Positions 1-9,284 of a stretch of DNA of 64,000 bases are shown here, piece after piece. The number at the start of each line of letters is the position of its first letter. Position 1 is the stretch's first letter. The stretch lies in assembly GCF_033097525.1 (NCBI RefSeq), contig NZ_CP109907.1:3100001-3164000 (forward strand), in the 5' to 3' direction. A program made the translations under genes and the position numbers. The notes under the pieces were generated by a model. That model was not told where the DNA came from, ran no database searches, and saw only the letters and a list, made by a program, of their open reading frames with translations. Source of the stretch: Sphingobacterium sp. UGAL515B_05. Its GTDB lineage: Bacteria > Bacteroidota > Bacteroidia > Sphingobacteriales > Sphingobacteriaceae.

Positions 1-555
1 GGACGGAAGTTTTTAGGTGATTTCTCGGGAGATCATGTGATTATTTCTCCTTCGGCGTCCTGTACTGGTATGGTACGACATGCCTATAATGATTTATTCG
101 CAAATTCGGCAGATTCCCATCAATGTCATAAAATACAGCAACAGGTTATGGAAATCTCTGATTTTTTAGTAAACGTGCTAAAAAAAGAGTATTTTGGAGC
201 TGAGTTGGAGGGTGTTGCGGTGTACCACGATTCTTGTTCGGCTTTGCGGGAGTGCAAGATTAAAGAGGAACCACGGAAATTATTGAGTAAGGTCTTAGGT
301 TTGGAGATGGTGGAGGTGAAAGATAGCGAGACATGTTGTGGGTTTGGGGGTAGTTTTGCCGTTAAATTCGAAGGAATATCCGCAGCAATGGCTGAGCAAA
401 AAGTGCGCAATGCACTTGATCTGAATGCGGATTATATTATTTCCACTGATTCATCTTGTTTGCTACAGCTTCAATCTTATATCGATAAACATAAATTACC
501 CATTCAGACGCTGCACCTCGTTGATGTGTTGACTACTGGCTGGGGAAATATTTAA
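1..555 (+). CDS. LutA/YkgE-family cysteine-rich (Fe-S) protein, 5' partial
   Basis: The reading frame is open from base 1, so the gene starts outside the window; 184 codons are visible, against about 240 usual for the family. Two CCG-type cysteine motifs are visible: a first one around DSCSALREC and a second, ETCCGFGG, followed by the FAVKFEGIS segment typical of LutA. In known systems LutA works with LutB and LutC in oxidising L-lactate to pyruvate, and the cysteine motifs bind Fe-S or heterodisulfide-type centres. LutB/LutC would have to lie upstream, outside the window. The downstream gene follows after 22 bp on the same strand, so co-transcription is possible. The family call is confident; the substrate is inferred. 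Confidence 0.85.
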   Translation, partial: GRKFLGDFSGDHVIISPSASCTGMVRHAYNDLFANSADSHQCHKIQQQVMEISDFLVNVLKKEYFGAELEGVAVYHDSCSALRECKIKEEPRKLLSKVLGLEMVEVKDSETCCGFGGSFAVKFEGISAAMAEQKVRNALDLNADYIISTDSSCLLQLQSYIDKHKLPIQTLHLVDVLTTGWGNI

Positions 556-577
556 ATAACACATTAAATCTAAACAC

Positions 578-1468
578 ATGAATTCAAGAAGAGATTTTCT
601 TAAAAACCTTGCACTAGCGTCTGCTGGTATAGCATTAGCTCCCTCTTTGGAGAGTTTTGCGGTAGCAAAGAAAGATTGGTTTGACATTTCCTTGGCTGAA
701 TGGTCATTGCATAAATCCTTGTTCAAGGGAGATTTGAACAATTTGGATTTTCCGGTATTAGCTGCCAAAAAATACGGTATCTACGGGGTGGAATATGTAA
801 ATCAGTTTTTTAAGGATAAGGCTAATGATAATAACTACCTTACTGAGCTAAATATGCGTGCAAAAGATAATGGTGTACGTAATGTACTCATTATGATTGA
901 TGGTGAGGGAAATCTCGGTGATGAAGATGAAACAAAGAGAAAACAAGCCGTGCAAAACCATTATAAGTGGATTTCTGCAGCTAATTTCTTAGGTTGTCAT
1001 GCAATCCGTGTCAATGCGGCTGGAAAAGGGACTCCTGAGGAAGTAAGTAAACGTGTTGTTGAAAGTTTAACAACGCTATCTGATATTGGTAAAAAAGCAG
1101 GAATCAGTATTATTGTGGAAAACCATGGTGGTATCTCTTCGCATGGTGACTGGTTGGCCAATACATTAAAAGCAGTAGGTAGTAAGTATTGTGGAAGTTT
1201 ACCTGATCTTGGTAATTTCTATGAGTATGATCGTTATCAAGGTGTGACGGATCTAATGCCTTATGCACATGGTGTGAGTGCCAAAACACATGATTTTGAT
1301 GCCAATGGAAATGAAACGCAAATTGACTATGAGCGTATGTTGAAGATTGTTAAAAAAGCAAAATTCAAAGGTTATGTGGGGATCGAATATGAGGGAAGTA
1401 AGTTGAGCGAAGAAGAGGGTATTTTTGCTACTAAAAAATTACTTGAACGTTTGCGCCCTTTGATTTAA
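578..1468 (+). CDS. Exported sugar phosphate isomerase/epimerase-like TIM-barrel protein
   Basis: 296 aa. The N-terminus has a Tat-like signal (SRRDFLKN, then a hydrophobic stretch to about residue 28), so the protein is probably exported. The rest matches the xylose isomerase-like TIM barrel (AP endonuclease 2 fold): likely metal ligands are E181 in VENHGG, D210 in LPDLGNF, H238 in AKTHDF and E270 in GIEYEG. Members isomerise or epimerise sugars or keto-acids, but a periplasmic member with no partner cannot be given a substrate. It follows the LutA-like gene by 22 bp and is closed by a strong hairpin directly after the stop codon. Confidence 0.85.
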   Translation: MNSRRDFLKNLALASAGIALAPSLESFAVAKKDWFDISLAEWSLHKSLFKGDLNNLDFPVLAAKKYGIYGVEYVNQFFKDKANDNNYLTELNMRAKDNGVRNVLIMIDGEGNLGDEDETKRKQAVQNHYKWISAANFLGCHAIRVNAAGKGTPEEVSKRVVESLTTLSDIGKKAGISIIVENHGGISSHGDWLANTLKAVGSKYCGSLPDLGNFYEYDRYQGVTDLMPYAHGVSAKTHDFDANGNETQIDYERMLKIVKKAKFKGYVGIEYEGSKLSEEEGIFATKKLLERLRPLI

Positions 1469-1523
1469 TATTTAACTAGCCGAGTTCTTTCCATTTCCTG
1501 AAAAGAACTCGGCTAGTTAAATA
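1469..1523. terminator. Long perfect hairpin, probable bidirectional terminator
   Basis: Starting one base after the stop codon, 1469-1490 is perfectly complementary to 1502-1523 (22 bp stem, 11-nt loop). The core contains CTAGCCGAGTTC. There is no long T-run after the stem, only a short TTTTA, so termination may be strong in structure but atypical in tail. Confidence 0.7.
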
Positions 1524-1743
1524 GGTTTTAATTGAAGTGTTGCTCGGATGCAACAACGAAAAAAACTGCCGTCCATTCTTTAGAAACCTATTAAAATCTT
1601 CACTATCTTGCTTGAGTATATGAAGACGAGTGAACAACCTCTTTCTTTGTGTAGAGGATCATCGGATTTTTCCGTTTACCGATGGTATATTTTATAAATG
1701 GAAATCGCACTACCTTATTTTGAAAAATAACGACTAAAAAAAC

Positions 1744-3318
1744 ATGAATTTTGAAAAAAATGCAGTTCTTGAAACCCATTTGCAAAAAGTAGGGGCGGAA
1801 CATGTATTGGTACAAGGGCATCCTGCCGGCTTGTTTGTATTATTCTTCACAGAGATGTGGGAGCGTTTTAGCTATTATGGTATGCGGGCGCTGTTGGTAA
1901 ATTTTCTGGTTTCTACCATTGCCCAACAAGGATGGGGTTGGACCAACTCCGAGGCCATGAAGCTTTATGGTTTGTACACCGGGATGGTGTTTTTAACGCC
2001 ACTGTTCGGCGGGATTATAGCCGATCGCCTAACAGGATATAAAAAATCCATTATGGTCGGAGCCATAATTATGACGCTGGGACATATCGCTATGGCTTTA
2101 GAGGGATTTAATAAAAGCTTCTTTTTGGTGGGTTTGGTGTTGATTGTTTTGGGAAATGGATTGTTCAAACCCAATATTTCTTCGATGGTAGGGAAATTAT
2201 ATCCGGATAAAGGCGGTAAAAAGGATGCGGGTTATACCATCTTTTATATGGGCATCAACGGGGGAGCGTTTTTAGGAATGATGCTATGCGGTTATATTGG
2301 TGAAAAGATCGGCTGGCATTATGGCTTTGGGCTTGCCGGAGTATTTATGTTTTTGGGAATGTTGCAGTTCTATTTTGCACAACCCATTTTCGGAAAAATT
2401 GGAAATACACCAGAGAAGCGAGACGAGTTAACCGATATTGCGGCCGGTCAAGAAGAAAATCCAAAGCATATTGTTCGTGATCGTTTGCTGGTAATAGCCA
2501 TTTTTATGTTGTCAAGTATTGTTTTCCATTTAGCTTTTGAGCAAGCAGGTGGCTCGATGACGATCTTTGCGAAAAATTATACACAACGGGTATTGAGTGG
2601 TGAAGTGGCGGTTTTATTTAAATGGTTGGATGCTGCATTGACGGTGTTGCCGATTGTGGTAATTACCGGAGTACTGTTTGTTTTAGCAAAGAAAATCGTA
2701 CGTAAATACCCTATGATCATACTTTTTTCGAGTATTTCTTTTGTGATCATTTGGTCTTTGTGTCTTTGGAAAGTTTATCGGGAATATTATGGTATGAATT
2801 CAGAAGTTACTGTATCCTGGTTTCCGATGTTAAATTCTTTCTTTATCATTACGCTGGCCGCATCATTTAGTAAGATATGGGAGAAAGTATGGAATCCTTC
2901 TGGTCCAATTAAGTTTGCCATGGGACTGACATTGGTTGGGATTGGTTTTGCAGCTTTATCCATTGGAAGCTCTGAGATTCCTACCGGTGCAAAGACGGCC
3001 TCTGTTAGTATGATCTGGTTGGTGTTGGCGTACTTTTTTCATACAGTGGGCGAATTATGTATTGGTCCGGTCGGACTTTCTTATGTCAGTAAACTATCGC
3101 CCAAAAAATTCCTGGGCTTATTGTTTGGTTTTTGGTTTTGTGCCAATGCCATAGCTAATTTTATAGGGGGCTTCATTGGGTCATATATTGATAAGATTAC
3201 AGAATCTCATTCCATGTCATATTTCTTTGCTGTATTTACAGTAATTCCTATGGTGGCTGCTGTATTTCTTATTCTGGGTAACAAAAAAATAAAAAAGATG
3301 ATGCATGGAATTGATTAA
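1744..3318 (+). CDS. POT family (PTR2) proton-dependent oligopeptide transporter, copy 1
   Basis: 524 aa inner-membrane protein with about 14 hydrophobic segments. The POT signature ExxERFxYYG is present (E37, E40, R41), followed by the FKPNISS and GYTIFYMGINGGAF motifs of the family. These carriers import di- and tripeptides with protons. The region around residues 400-524 (GELCIGPVGLSYVSKLSP) is the usual C-terminal half. It is closely similar throughout to the next gene at 3402 and looks like a tandem duplicate. No signal decides the start beyond the ATG with an A-rich upstream region. Peptide specificity is unknown. Confidence 0.93.
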   Translation: MNFEKNAVLETHLQKVGAEHVLVQGHPAGLFVLFFTEMWERFSYYGMRALLVNFLVSTIAQQGWGWTNSEAMKLYGLYTGMVFLTPLFGGIIADRLTGYKKSIMVGAIIMTLGHIAMALEGFNKSFFLVGLVLIVLGNGLFKPNISSMVGKLYPDKGGKKDAGYTIFYMGINGGAFLGMMLCGYIGEKIGWHYGFGLAGVFMFLGMLQFYFAQPIFGKIGNTPEKRDELTDIAAGQEENPKHIVRDRLLVIAIFMLSSIVFHLAFEQAGGSMTIFAKNYTQRVLSGEVAVLFKWLDAALTVLPIVVITGVLFVLAKKIVRKYPMIILFSSISFVIIWSLCLWKVYREYYGMNSEVTVSWFPMLNSFFIITLAASFSKIWEKVWNPSGPIKFAMGLTLVGIGFAALSIGSSEIPTGAKTASVSMIWLVLAYFFHTVGELCIGPVGLSYVSKLSPKKFLGLLFGFWFCANAIANFIGGFIGSYIDKITESHSMSYFFAVFTVIPMVAAVFLILGNKKIKKMMHGID

Positions 3319-3401
3319 TTCATAGAAAAATAGTGTATCTTCAAGCGATTTTTATCAAAATAAAAACAAAACCTGAGTTATAAAACAATTATTGAAATTA
3401 T

Positions 3402-4991
3402 ATGAATCAAGAAAAAGATCAAGTTCTTGTAGCACATCTTGCTAAGCAGGGGATCGATGACAAGATGGTAAATGGGCATCCTGCCGGATTATTTGTGCTA
3501 TTCTTTACAGAGATGTGGGAGCGGTTTAGTTACTACGGTATGCGGGCATTGTTGACCTTATTTTTAATAAGTTCCCTTGCTGATGGGGGATGGGAATGGA
3601 GTAATGAACGTGCCATGAAACTTTACGGTTTATATACTGGTTTTGTCTATTTAACCCCATTGATCGGTGGAATGATTGCCGATAAGCTAACCGGTTTTAA
3701 GAAGGCGATTTTGATAGGCGCTTTGGTAATGACTTTGGGGCACTTGTCTATGGCATTTGAGGGCGTGAATTCCAATTTCTTTTATCTTGGTCTTGTGTTA
3801 ATGATTTTGGGTAACGGGATGTTTAAACCGAATATTTCTTCCATGGTAGGAAATCTTTATCCAGATCAAAGTCCTAAAAAAGATGCAGGGTATACCATAT
3901 TTTATATGGGCATCAATGCGGGTTCATTTTTGGGAATGCTTCTATGTGGTTATATCGGCGAAAAAATTGGCTGGCATTATGGTTTCGGGCTTGCTGGTGT
4001 ATTTATGTTCTTTGGGATGTTGCAATTCTATTTTGGACAAAAAATATTTGGAATTATCGGAGATTCACCTAAAGCACTTCAGGCTTTCCATGAAAAAAAG
4101 ATCAAAAATCACGAAGAGGAGGAGGAGGTCATTCCTGCACATGTTGTCCGTGATAGGTTAATCGTTGTCACCATATTTATGTTGGCTAGTGTGGTTTTCT
4201 TTCTGTCTTTTGAACAGGCGGGCGGATCCATGTCTATCTTTGCAAAGGATTATACACAAAGGGTCCTGTCTGGAAGTTCGGCAGTGACATTTAAATGGAT
4301 TGATACTATTTTGACTATTGTGCCTATCGTTATTGTGACGATCGTCCTAACAGCATTGGCTAGAAAAATATATAAACAGTATCCATTGACTATTTTATTT
4401 ACCGCTGTCTCATTTGGTATCATTTGGTGCTTGGGCTTATGGAAAGTTTTTCGAGAAATTGGAATAACCGGATCGGAAGTTGGGGCCTCATGGTTTCAGA
4501 TATTGAATGCATTTTTTATTATTTCACTGGCATCGTCATTTAGCAAATTCTGGGAGAAGATATGGAACCCTTCGGGACCAGTTAAGTTTGCGCTAGGTTT
4601 AATATTGGTGGGAATTGGATTTGCAGCATTAGCTTATGGGGCAAGTGAGATTCCTCAAGGAGCAAAGACAGCGTCTGTCAGTATGATTTGGTTGGTGATC
4701 GCCTATTTCTTCCATTCAGCAGGGGAGCTTTGTCTTTCACCAGTTGGCTTGTCTTATGTTAGTAAGCTTTCGCCAAAGAAATTTTTAGGACTTCTTTTCG
4801 GTTGCTGGTTCTGTGCTTCGGCTATTGCCAATTTTATCGGTGGATTTTTAGGCTCATACATTGATCGCATTACAGAAGAACATTCGATGTCCTATTTCTT
4901 TATGATATTTGCAATAGTTCCTGGGGTTACGGCATTGCTATTAATTGTCTTCAATCCAATATTGAAAAAAATGATGCATGGGATCAACTAA
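3402..4991 (+). CDS. POT family (PTR2) proton-dependent oligopeptide transporter, copy 2
   Basis: 529 aa. It shares long identical segments with the preceding gene, including GHPAGLFVLFFTEMWERFSY and SPKKFLGLLFG, and has the ExxER residues E37, E40 and R41. Family role: proton-coupled uptake of small peptides across the inner membrane. It differs from copy 1 mainly in the cytoplasmic loop near residue 230, where an acidic run (HEEEEEV) replaces a neutral stretch. The 83-bp spacer after copy 1 has no terminator-like hairpin, so the pair is probably an operon from tandem duplication. A bidirectional terminator follows. Confidence 0.93.
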   Translation: MNQEKDQVLVAHLAKQGIDDKMVNGHPAGLFVLFFTEMWERFSYYGMRALLTLFLISSLADGGWEWSNERAMKLYGLYTGFVYLTPLIGGMIADKLTGFKKAILIGALVMTLGHLSMAFEGVNSNFFYLGLVLMILGNGMFKPNISSMVGNLYPDQSPKKDAGYTIFYMGINAGSFLGMLLCGYIGEKIGWHYGFGLAGVFMFFGMLQFYFGQKIFGIIGDSPKALQAFHEKKIKNHEEEEEVIPAHVVRDRLIVVTIFMLASVVFFLSFEQAGGSMSIFAKDYTQRVLSGSSAVTFKWIDTILTIVPIVIVTIVLTALARKIYKQYPLTILFTAVSFGIIWCLGLWKVFREIGITGSEVGASWFQILNAFFIISLASSFSKFWEKIWNPSGPVKFALGLILVGIGFAALAYGASEIPQGAKTASVSMIWLVIAYFFHSAGELCLSPVGLSYVSKLSPKKFLGLLFGCWFCASAIANFIGGFLGSYIDRITEEHSMSYFFMIFAIVPGVTALLLIVFNPILKKMMHGIN

Positions 4992-5010
4992 TCAGGATCG
5001 ATAGCATCAT

Positions 5011-5049
5011 AAAAAAAGGGCTAATCAATACACTGATTGGCCCTTTTTT
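5011..5049. terminator. Bidirectional terminator between convergent genes
   Basis: Stem GGGCTAATCA (5018-5027) / TGATTGGCCC (5034-5043), one G-U pair, with an A-run on the left and T6 on the right. It can serve the POT gene on + and the CorC-like gene on -. Confidence 0.85.
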
Positions 5050-5084
5050 ATCTCTTTTACTTTTCTGTTGATGCTTATTTATGT

Positions 5085-6377
5085 TTATTCTTCCACTTTT
5101 AGAAGTAGCTTATCGATGCGATGTCCATCCATATCAAGCACTTCGAAAATTAGATTTTTAAATCGGACACGTTCGCCTTCTTCGGGTACGTGATCTAATC
5201 TTAGAAACACGAGGCCTCCTACAGTGGTTACGTTACTAATCTCATCTTCGTCTTCTTCGGAAAGACCGATTTCAAATTCATCCAAAAGATCCTCAATCTG
5301 ATATTGTCCGTCGACAACATAATCGCCGTTTTCCAATTGACGTATTGTCGGACGGGCACTTAGGTCGCTTTCTGTGATGTTGCCGACCAAATCGCCAACG
5401 ATATCCCGTAAAGTAATAATTCCCTGTGGTGACCCATACTCATCAATGACAACCGCTTGATGGATACTGGAGGTACGCAAGGTATTCATAATGCTATACG
5501 ATGAACTGAATTCGTTAACAAACTTGATCGGTAACATAAGTGTTTTGAGATCAAATGCTTCGTTCTGGAGGCATTGACGGAGTAATGATTTTACATGAAC
5601 AACGCCTTTAATATTGTCGAGGCCACCTTCACAGACCGGGTAGATGGAATGATCGTTGTCTAAAATGATCTTTCTGTTTTCTTCAAAGGAATCTTCCAGA
5701 TCCAAAAAAACAATGTTTTTGCGGTGAGTCATTAGGTTGACCGCTTTTTTGTCCCCTAAACTCAACAGACGGTCGACGATATCGTGCTCAATACCTTCGA
5801 TGACGCCACTGTCGACACCTTCGTCTACTAATGCCTTAATTTCTTCTTCTGTGACACTATTGCCGCTGCTCTTGATATTGAGTATTTTGACAATAAACTC
5901 CGTCGACATACTGAGTAGCCATACAAATGGCCGAACGATTTTGCTAAGCAGGTTCATCGGGTAAGCAATCAGCATCGCGTACTTCTCCGGAATAGCCATA
6001 CCGATACGTTTGGGGACCAGTTCACCAAGCACCAACGAAAAGTAGGTGATGATAAAGACGACAATGATAACGGCGAGCTGTTCACTATAGGGGGCTATGA
6101 TACTGGATTTATTAAAGATCTCTACGAGGTAAGATGAAATACTGCCGCCAGAAAAGAATCCGGTTAGGATGCCAATAAGGGTAATGCCTATTTGTACAGT
6201 GGATAGAAAGCTGTTGGGCGATTCTTTTAGGTTTAGCGCTATTTTTGCAGCGGCATTGTTTTTATCGCTTTCAGCCTGTAGCCTTGCCTTTCTGCTGGAT
6301 ACGATGGATATTTCTGATGCCGATAGTATTCCGTTTAGAATAATCAGGACTAAAATAATAATTGCTTCGGTAAGCAT
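5085..6377 (-). CDS. CNNM/CorC (HlyC) family membrane protein with CBS pair
   Basis: 430 aa. In order: CNNM (DUF21) transmembrane domain with several hydrophobic helices (about residues 1-190), two CBS domains (about 200-330), and a C-terminal CorC_HlyC domain (about 345-428; GDYVVDGQYQIEDL, TVGGLV). Such proteins are annotated as hemolysins, but characterised members act in magnesium/cobalt efflux or homeostasis at the inner membrane. It is a stand-alone gene flanked by terminators. The family is certain; the transported ion is inferred. Confidence 0.9.
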   Translation of the reverse strand: MLTEAIIILVLIILNGILSASEISIVSSRKARLQAESDKNNAAAKIALNLKESPNSFLSTVQIGITLIGILTGFFSGGSISSYLVEIFNKSSIIAPYSEQLAVIIVVFIITYFSLVLGELVPKRIGMAIPEKYAMLIAYPMNLLSKIVRPFVWLLSMSTEFIVKILNIKSSGNSVTEEEIKALVDEGVDSGVIEGIEHDIVDRLLSLGDKKAVNLMTHRKNIVFLDLEDSFEENRKIILDNDHSIYPVCEGGLDNIKGVVHVKSLLRQCLQNEAFDLKTLMLPIKFVNEFSSSYSIMNTLRTSSIHQAVVIDEYGSPQGIITLRDIVGDLVGNITESDLSARPTIRQLENGDYVVDGQYQIEDLLDEFEIGLSEEDEDEISNVTTVGGLVFLRLDHVPEEGERVRFKNLIFEVLDMDGHRIDKLLLKVEE

Positions 6378-6465
6378 AATGAGTTGAAAAAGTTGTTTGC
6401 TAGGCTAATTTACGGAAAAGACCGGCCAAATAGTAGGATTATTCTGATTATGTCGAGCATTCATA

Positions 6466-6498
6466 AAAAAAGCCGTATATCTTTCAATACGGCTTTTA
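6466..6498 (-). terminator. Terminator of the GH109-like gene
   Basis: Stem AAAAGCCGTAT (6468-6478) / ATACGGCTTTT (6487-6497), 24 bp past the stop of the minus-strand gene; read on the minus strand it ends in a T-run. Confidence 0.8.
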
Positions 6499-6521
6499 TG
6501 ATAATAAGCGTGTTTTTTCAA

Positions 6522-7868
6522 TTACATTCCACTATCATCTAACATAAAGGTATTTTTCTTGGTTTTCCATTTTCCTTTTGTGAAATCAGGGAATTCCAAC
6601 GTTTTATTTCCTTTTGCAATAGACTCGGTAGATAATGGGAATACAGCACTCATGGTTACTGAATCATACACGTCAATTGGAGTCTGTACTTTTTGTTTTA
6701 CAGCCTGAATGAACGCATTGAATACGAACCAGTCCATACCGCCATGACCAGAACCGTTTGCTACCTCTTCATATTTTTTCCAGATTGGGTGATCGTATTT
6801 CTTTACCCATTCGTCTGCAGAATCCCAGGTGTGTGGTTTGGATTTACCCTCGATGTGAATACCTTTGGCAACATCCATCCAAATACCGTCTGTTCCTTGT
6901 ACGCGGAAACCGATAGAGTAAGGTCTTGGTAAGTGTGTATCATGCGTTAATAACATGGTTTCTCCATTCGCACATTGTAACATCGTTTGAGTGATATCAC
7001 CATTTTTGTAATTGATCTTACCGTTAGGATGTCCCGGGGAAACTTTATTGACATAGGCTGCCAATCCACGGGCTTTACTTGAGTACGAAGTGATATGAGT
7101 GAATCTGTTCCCCTTGTTGATATCTGCAAATTGCATAATTGGACCTAAACCGTGTGTAGGGTATAGATCACCATCTTGGTCGATATTGAACTGTGTACGC
7201 CATTGTGCCTCAGAAATCGCTTTCGGACCATATTCAACGCCATGGCCATAATAGGCTTTTCCGTCATTGAATAATACTTCGCGTAAATCGTGTTGATAAC
7301 CGCCTTCCAGGTGCAACAATTCACCAAATAGTCCTTGTCTGTGCATATTCAATACCGCAAGTACATCACGACGGAAGGCAACATTTTCTAGGGTCATGTA
7401 AGGTTTTCCAGTTTCTTCGGATGCTTTCACAATATCCCAGTGATCTTGTAGCGTTAAACCTGCAATAACCTCGCAACCCACGTATAGACCAGCTTTCATT
7501 GCATCAATAGCTTGGTTTTTGTGGAATTGCCAAGGCGTTGCAATAATGACAGCATCTAATTTTTCATTGCTTAACATCTTTTTGTAAGCATCAACTCCAC
7601 CAGTATACTCTTTTGGAAGTTTGGTGCCTTTTGCGTTGAATTGTTTACGGCATTGTGCTAGAGATTCTTCCTGGGTGTCACAGACAGCCACAATTTCTAG
7701 ATCATCTCTGTTTAGGGCAATTTGAACGTGATTACGTCCTCTAAGGCCTACGCCAATAAAACCGATTTTTATTTTCCCATTTGTTTGAGCAAATAATTCT
7801 GTACTTGAAAGGACACCGATTCCAGCTGTAGTGATGGCAGTCGATTTTATGAAATTTCTTCTATCCAT
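6522..7868 (-). CDS. Exported Gfo/Idh/MocA oxidoreductase-fold protein, GH109-like
   Basis: 448 aa. A Tat-type leader (DRRNFIKS, hydrophobic to about residue 27) is followed by a Rossmann NAD motif GFIGVGLRGR. In place of the dehydrogenase EKP motif it has CEVIAG. The segments LENVAFRRD, VLNMHRQGLFGEL, YPTHGLGP and GHGGMDW are characteristic of family GH109, whose members use bound NAD to hydrolyse alpha-N-acetylgalactosaminides. From these I infer a periplasmic alpha-GalNAc-ase; a plain sugar dehydrogenase remains possible. It is divergent from an N-acetylhexosamine kinase-like gene, which fits release followed by phosphorylation of the sugar. Two LacI-type palindromes lie in the shared promoter region. 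Confidence 0.8.
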   Translation of the reverse strand: MDRRNFIKSTAITTAGIGVLSSTELFAQTNGKIKIGFIGVGLRGRNHVQIALNRDDLEIVAVCDTQEESLAQCRKQFNAKGTKLPKEYTGGVDAYKKMLSNEKLDAVIIATPWQFHKNQAIDAMKAGLYVGCEVIAGLTLQDHWDIVKASEETGKPYMTLENVAFRRDVLAVLNMHRQGLFGELLHLEGGYQHDLREVLFNDGKAYYGHGVEYGPKAISEAQWRTQFNIDQDGDLYPTHGLGPIMQFADINKGNRFTHITSYSSKARGLAAYVNKVSPGHPNGKINYKNGDITQTMLQCANGETMLLTHDTHLPRPYSIGFRVQGTDGIWMDVAKGIHIEGKSKPHTWDSADEWVKKYDHPIWKKYEEVANGSGHGGMDWFVFNAFIQAVKQKVQTPIDVYDSVTMSAVFPLSTESIAKGNKTLEFPDFTKGKWKTKKNTFMLDDSGM

Positions 7869-7978
7869 TGTTTTGAGATATAAGGAGTTTGTATATTAGT
7901 TATTTACTTGTTTGAAAACAGTCTTTAAGACTGGCTACTATTAACAAATATATTATTTCATTTGGGATAAATGAAAGT

Positions 7979-8022
7979 GCAAACGTTTGCTTAATTTTAT
8001 TAAATTTCATGCAAACGTTTGA
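7979..8022. promoter_or_regulatory. Pair of LacI/GalR-type operator palindromes in a divergent promoter region
   Basis: GCAAACGTTTGC at 7979-7990 is a perfect 12-bp palindrome; a second copy, GCAAACGTTTGA, is at 8011-8022. The centres are 32 bp apart, about three helical turns, so dimers would sit on the same face of the DNA. The central AAACGTTT matches the CG-centred operator style of LacI/GalR regulators. They lie between the GH109-like gene (-) and the kinase (+), so joint sugar-responsive control is likely. No LacI gene is in the window. Confidence 0.75.
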
Positions 8023-8098
8023 TTGAAATAAAAATTATCATTTATTAATTCAATTTGTGATATTGCAAGCACATTGATGATTTAAAAAACATAGTTTA

Positions 8099-9205
8099 AT
8101 GTCTGATTTTAACCAATTAGTAGTAGAGAACGCAGCAAAACAATTCACATTAGAAGGAGATATCATTTCAGTGCAACCGTTTGGTTCTGGCCATATCAAT
8201 GATACTTATCGCGTAGTTACTACTGTATATAGCGGTGTATCGCATTTATTACAACGTATTAATCACCATGTTTTTCCGAACGTGGATGGATTAATGCACA
8301 ATATTGAGATTGTCACCAAGCATCTTAGTAAGAAAGTTAAAGTCGCTGAAGGAAAAAGAATCAGCGACTATGTATTGACAATAGTTCCTACAAAAGATGG
8401 GAAATTATATATAAAAGATAGTCAGGGTAATTATTGGCGCATGTTTATCCTCATAGAGGATACCAAAAGCTATGATATTGTAGAGACTGAAGTACAGGCA
8501 GCGGAAGGTGGTCGTGCTTTTGGTTTGTTTCAAAAGCAGCTATCGGATTTAAATGCCTCATCGATCGTTGAGGTACTTCCTAACTTTCATAATATAGAGT
8601 TTAGACTCGAAAATCTTCGAAAAGCAATCGCTAATGATGTCTGTCAACGCGTAGCGTCGGTGAAAGACAAATTGGATTTTATCTTTAGTCGTGAAGATCG
8701 AATGAAAACCATTCTTGAACTTGGTAGTAAGGGGGAACTTCCGCTGCGTATTACACATAATGATACCAAGTTTAATAATGTATTGTTAGATCGCCAGGAT
8801 AAGATGCAATGTGTGATCGATTTAGATACCGTCATGCCGGGCTATGTGGCATACGACTTTGGAGATGCTATTCGGACGATTATTAACCCCGTTGCTGAGG
8901 ATGAGAAGGATGTTTCGAAAATTCTGCTAAATCTTGCTTTGTATAAAGCATATGCCGAAGGTTATTTGGAGGAAGCGAATGACTTCTTGACAACTTTGGA
9001 GAAAGAAACATTGGTAGATGGAGCCTTCTTATTGCCATATATGCAAGGAGTACGTTTCTTAACGGACTATTTGGAAGGAGACCATTACTACAAGACTAAA
9101 TATGAGGACCATAATCTTGTGCGTACAAATACGCAACTGAAATTGGTTGAGGAGATGGAAAAGAATGAAGCATTTATGCGTAAGGTAGTTTTTGATTGCA
9201 TTTAA
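8099..9205 (+). CDS. N-acetylhexosamine 1-kinase-like phosphotransferase (APH fold)
   Basis: 368 aa cytoplasmic kinase of the aminoglycoside phosphotransferase/choline kinase fold. Visible motifs: nucleotide-binding loop FGSGHINDTY (about residues 28-37), LLQRINHHVFPN, catalytic loop THNDTKFNNVLL (about 218-229, Asp as base), and metal-binding DLDTVMPG and DFGD. The spacing and the LLQRIN..VFPN segment resemble Bifidobacterium NahK, which phosphorylates GlcNAc/GalNAc at C1. The substrate is inferred from this and from the divergent GH109-like neighbour. A rho-independent hairpin follows 25 bp after the stop. Confidence 0.75.
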   Translation: MSDFNQLVVENAAKQFTLEGDIISVQPFGSGHINDTYRVVTTVYSGVSHLLQRINHHVFPNVDGLMHNIEIVTKHLSKKVKVAEGKRISDYVLTIVPTKDGKLYIKDSQGNYWRMFILIEDTKSYDIVETEVQAAEGGRAFGLFQKQLSDLNASSIVEVLPNFHNIEFRLENLRKAIANDVCQRVASVKDKLDFIFSREDRMKTILELGSKGELPLRITHNDTKFNNVLLDRQDKMQCVIDLDTVMPGYVAYDFGDAIRTIINPVAEDEKDVSKILLNLALYKAYAEGYLEEANDFLTTLEKETLVDGAFLLPYMQGVRFLTDYLEGDHYYKTKYEDHNLVRTNTQLKLVEEMEKNEAFMRKVVFDCI

Positions 9206-9230
9206 CAATTTTATACCTTTAATCATATTG

Positions 9231-9265
9231 AGAAGCTTCGATCGCGTAGATGAAGCTTCTTTTTT
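9231..9265 (+). terminator. Terminator after the kinase gene
   Basis: Stem AGAAGCTTC (9231-9239) / GAAGCTTCT (9252-9260) followed by T5. It falls inside a possible upstream extension of the next reading frame and so argues for that gene starting at 9285. Confidence 0.8.
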
Positions 9266-9284
9266 CTGTAAAAAAAATATTCGA

